From assembly GCA_965226245.1 (NCBI GenBank), contig CBDDCL010000015.1:1116001-1180000 (forward strand): a stretch of 64,000 bases of DNA, written 5' to 3'. The translations under genes and the position numbers were made by a program. Under the pieces are notes generated by a model. That model did not search any database and had not been told where the DNA came from. It saw nothing but the letters and a program-made list of their open reading frames with translations. Source of the stretch: CBDCYS01 sp965226245 (GTDB lineage: Bacteria; Acidobacteriota; Terriglobia; Bryobacterales; UBA6623). Positions 61,965-64,000 of the stretch are shown one piece after another. The first letter of the stretch is position 1; the number at the start of each line of letters is the position of its first letter.

Positions 61965-63152
61965 TCAGTCCACCAGCGTCAAGAACGCGAAGAAGAGCAG
62001 CGCCACTCCAACGAACGTGAGGGCGCCAACGAGCAGAATGTCGGGGTCTTTGGAAGGGACCTCGTCCTCCAGCCGTTCGGCGGGGAGTTCGGGCAACTTC
62101 GCGCCACGTTTCGCCGGTCTCACCTTCCTCAGTTGGGAGACCCTGGTCGTTGAATTCGCCACCGCGGTCGCCGGTTTTGCCGCAGCCCGGCGTGCTGCGG
62201 CGGACCGGAGTTTCCTTTTGGCCGGCGGCGTTTCCGTTTTCTCTGTTTCAGGCGCCGAGGATTTGCGCATCGCGGGCCGCTGACGGGCGGATCGCTCGTC
62301 TTGCCGGGTTAGCGGGGCGTCTTGCAGAGCGGTGCGGAACTTCATCGCCGACTGGAACCGCTCGGTAGGGGCCTTTGCAAGAGCGTGCAGGATGATGTTG
62401 TTCAGCTCACTCGATAGTTCCGGATTGAGTTCGACCGGCGGCAGGGGTTCTTTCTCGACATGCGCCTGCATGACCTCGAACTGGCTTTTTGAGACGAACG
62501 GTTTCTGTCCGGCCGCCAGTTCATAGAGAATGACGCCGATGGAGTAAATGTCCGTTCTCTCGTCGAGGGTTGTGATGCCCTTCACCTGCTCCGGTGAAGT
62601 GTAGTCCACGGAACCGACCACGGTTCCGGTCTGAGTCAGGCTCGGGTCCGCGTACATCTTCGCGAGACCGAAGTCGCTCAGCCTCAACTGGTTCTCCTCG
62701 GTAATGATCATACTGGAGGGGCAAATGTCGCGGTGAACAACGCCGTGCGCATGCGCGTAGACCAAGGCGGACAGAGCCTGGCAGATGTAGTCCGCGGCGT
62801 CCTTGATTGGGAAGGGACCCAGCTTGGCAAGCTGCGCGACCGTCGATCCCTCCACCAACTCGGTTGTCATGACGAGCTGATCGTCGAGCGACATGGCGTT
62901 ATAAAAAGAAACAATGTTGGGATGTGATAGGCGTGCCCGGATGTTGACTTCCCTAAGAAACCGGTCGATGCGCTGCTGGTCTTCCTGTAGTTCCTTCGGA
63001 AGGACTTTGAGCGTTTCCAGCCTTCTTACGAGGACGTTGCGGACCTTGTATGTGACGCCGCTCTCGGAAGTGTCGAGCACGGCCAAGAATTCATAGCCGC
63101 CAGCGGTCTGTCCGATCTCGAACTTCATGGGCAGAGTGCTCTTTATGCTCAT
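61965..63152 (-). CDS. Ser/Thr protein kinase with C-terminal membrane anchor
   Basis: About 395 residues. A protein kinase domain (about residues 18-280) has K in TLKVLPKELQED, HRDICPSSMIITEEN (catalytic loop), SDFGLAKM and SVDYTSPEQVKG. A basic Ala/Lys/Pro linker and a single C-terminal membrane helix (VGALTFVGVALLFFAFLTL) follow, so the kinase faces the cytoplasm. The canonical ATP-binding glycine loop near FLAVLDTSESGVTYKV is poor in glycines. ATG at 63152 is chosen; ATG at 63128 is equally possible. It is one of two adjacent related kinases. Confidence 0.88.
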   Translation of the reverse strand: MSIKSTLPMKFEIGQTAGGYEFLAVLDTSESGVTYKVRNVLVRRLETLKVLPKELQEDQQRIDRFLREVNIRARLSHPNIVSFYNAMSLDDQLVMTTELVEGSTVAQLAKLGPFPIKDAADYICQALSALVYAHAHGVVHRDICPSSMIITEENQLRLSDFGLAKMYADPSLTQTGTVVGSVDYTSPEQVKGITTLDERTDIYSIGVILYELAAGQKPFVSKSQFEVMQAHVEKEPLPPVELNPELSSELNNIILHALAKAPTERFQSAMKFRTALQDAPLTRQDERSARQRPAMRKSSAPETEKTETPPAKRKLRSAAARRAAAKPATAVANSTTRVSQLRKVRPAKRGAKLPELPAERLEDEVPSKDPDILLVGALTFVGVALLFFAFLTLVD

Positions 63153-63484
63153 CGGTTGCCGTGCCCTTTCATCTAAAAATCTAGGGTGCTCGACAGGAGC
63201 CTCCCACATGAGCGTATGCCGCTATACCTGCGATGTAAATCGAGGACCTATACCAATGTCCTACGATACTATACCTGACAAGATCTCCACCAAACACCCT
63301 ACCGGCAAATGATTGCACGATAAGCCCGCCATCACTTCGTCGCGCTTGCTCGCCGTGCTCACCTTATTGTCAAGTACGCCTCCACTCGTCAAGCGGCGCC
63401 GCCTGGTAGTACTGATGGGCCTCTCACGCACTTCGCCTCGGCACGCGGTGAGAAAAGCGGGTTAGCCCGGGGTTAGCCCGCAGG

Positions 63485-64000
63485 TTAGCCCCAGGGCCAC
63501 AACAAATTCTGTAAGGCCTTGGACCACGAAACCTTGTTTTTCTTCCGTGGCCCAACGGCTCTCATTCGCAAGGGCTTCGTGACCTGCTGGGGAGCCGCTG
63601 ATCCAGCCGGCTTGGTCTGTTTGAGTGGGAGTGAGGCGGCTGAAGAGTCAGCGGTCTGCGCTTCCGATGTTGGCCGCGCAGCCGCCATGCTCTCGGCCCG
63701 GGGAGATGGGCCGGGCGCCCCGCCCCTCTGTTGAGGTGGCCCCTGTGTCCGCGGCGCGCCCTGAAGAGCGGTTCGGAAGCTGGCCGCCGACTGGAAACGC
63801 TCGCTGGGGTTCTTAGCCAGCGCTTTTAGGATGACATTGCTCAGTTCATGGGACAGTGCCGAGTTGAGTTCATCTGGAGCCGGCGGCCTTTGCTCGACAT
63901 GCGCCCGCATGATCTCGAATTGGCCCTTCGCCGCAAAGGGCTTCCACCCCGTCACCAGCTCAAAGAGAATGACGCCCATGGAGTAAATGTCGCTTCTCTC
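63485..64000 (-). CDS. Ser/Thr protein kinase, C-terminal part (5' end outside window)
   Basis: The frame enters from the right edge with RSDIYSMGVILFELVTGWKP and continues KALAKNPSERFQSAASFRTA, parallel to the neighbouring kinase (RTDIYSIGVILYELAAGQKP). A Pro/Gln/Ala-rich linker and a basic tail follow; there is no clear membrane helix before the stop. Most of the catalytic domain is outside the window. Likely a tandem duplicate of the 61965-63152 gene. Confidence 0.85.
   Translation of the reverse strand, partial: ERSDIYSMGVILFELVTGWKPFAAKGQFEIMRAHVEQRPPAPDELNSALSHELSNVILKALAKNPSERFQSAASFRTALQGAPRTQGPPQQRGGAPGPSPRAESMAAARPTSEAQTADSSAASLPLKQTKPAGSAAPQQVTKPLRMRAVGPRKKNKVSWSKALQNLLWPWG

Noticed and set aside
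1..64000. CRISPR arrays
   Set aside because: No regularly spaced 25-40 base repeats with unique spacers are visible. The only regular tandem repeats are the PAS units and the 92- and 96-bp duplications.

Overview
The window looks like an Acidobacteriota chromosome of the Solibacter/Bryobacter type. The main evidence is the C-terminal domain of the subtilisin-like protease at 39254-42532. It resembles the repeat-type domain known mostly from Solibacter usitatus proteins (TIGR03437-like). Supporting evidence is the high-GC coding style, the multi-PAS chemoreceptor, the Oar-like TonB receptor remnant and the many lineage-type insertion sequences. This assignment is an inference from gene content; no 16S gene is present.

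Layout. 1-16.4 kb is ordinary chromosome: RNase J (cut by the left edge), a sodium:solute symporter with a small membrane partner, a HigBA-type toxin-antitoxin pair, a TPR protein, a SpoIVB-type S55 peptidase, a beta-propeller protein, a type I phosphodiesterase, QueF, a helical-toroid protein and a SelA-like PLP enzyme. 16.5-39.2 kb is a mobile and decayed zone. It holds a deleted oxidoreductase pseudogene, a lone GmrSD-type nuclease, a TonB-receptor remnant, IS256- and IS3-type elements, a tyrosine recombinase with two palindromic operators, and a gene broken by an IS1595-type element followed by a second, deletion-riddled IS copy. Next comes a compact integrative-element module (replication protein, DnaB-like helicase, excisionase, integrase) ending one base from a tRNA-Leu(GAG). 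On the other side of that tRNA, in mirror orientation, lies a decayed paralogous integrase/excisionase module broken by IS630 and IS1595-type elements. Beyond it are scraps of a type I restriction system, a RAYT transposase split by a mini-IS, and a formylglycine-generating-enzyme tail.

39.2-64 kb is mostly chromosome again. It holds the secreted protease, a Rieske protein, a propionate/methylmalonyl-type operon (acyl-CoA dehydrogenase, MeaB, methylmalonyl-CoA epimerase), and a chemotaxis cluster (hybrid CheA, CheW, and a soluble receptor with five almost identical PAS repeats and an in-frame stop). It continues with ruvX-mltG, a Phd/VapC toxin-antitoxin pair with a palindromic operator, a YkgJ-like cysteine-cluster protein, an IS1380 element, a Tat-exported TIM-barrel isomerase and two paralogous Ser/Thr kinases, the last cut by the right edge.

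The most unusual parts are the tRNA-Leu flanked on both sides by convergent related integrases, the replication module beside it, the tandem PAS receptor, the deletion-only second IS1595 copy, and REP-like palindromes at the end of one gene and inside another. Several broken genes differ from an intact reading by one base, so some breaks may be assembly errors.
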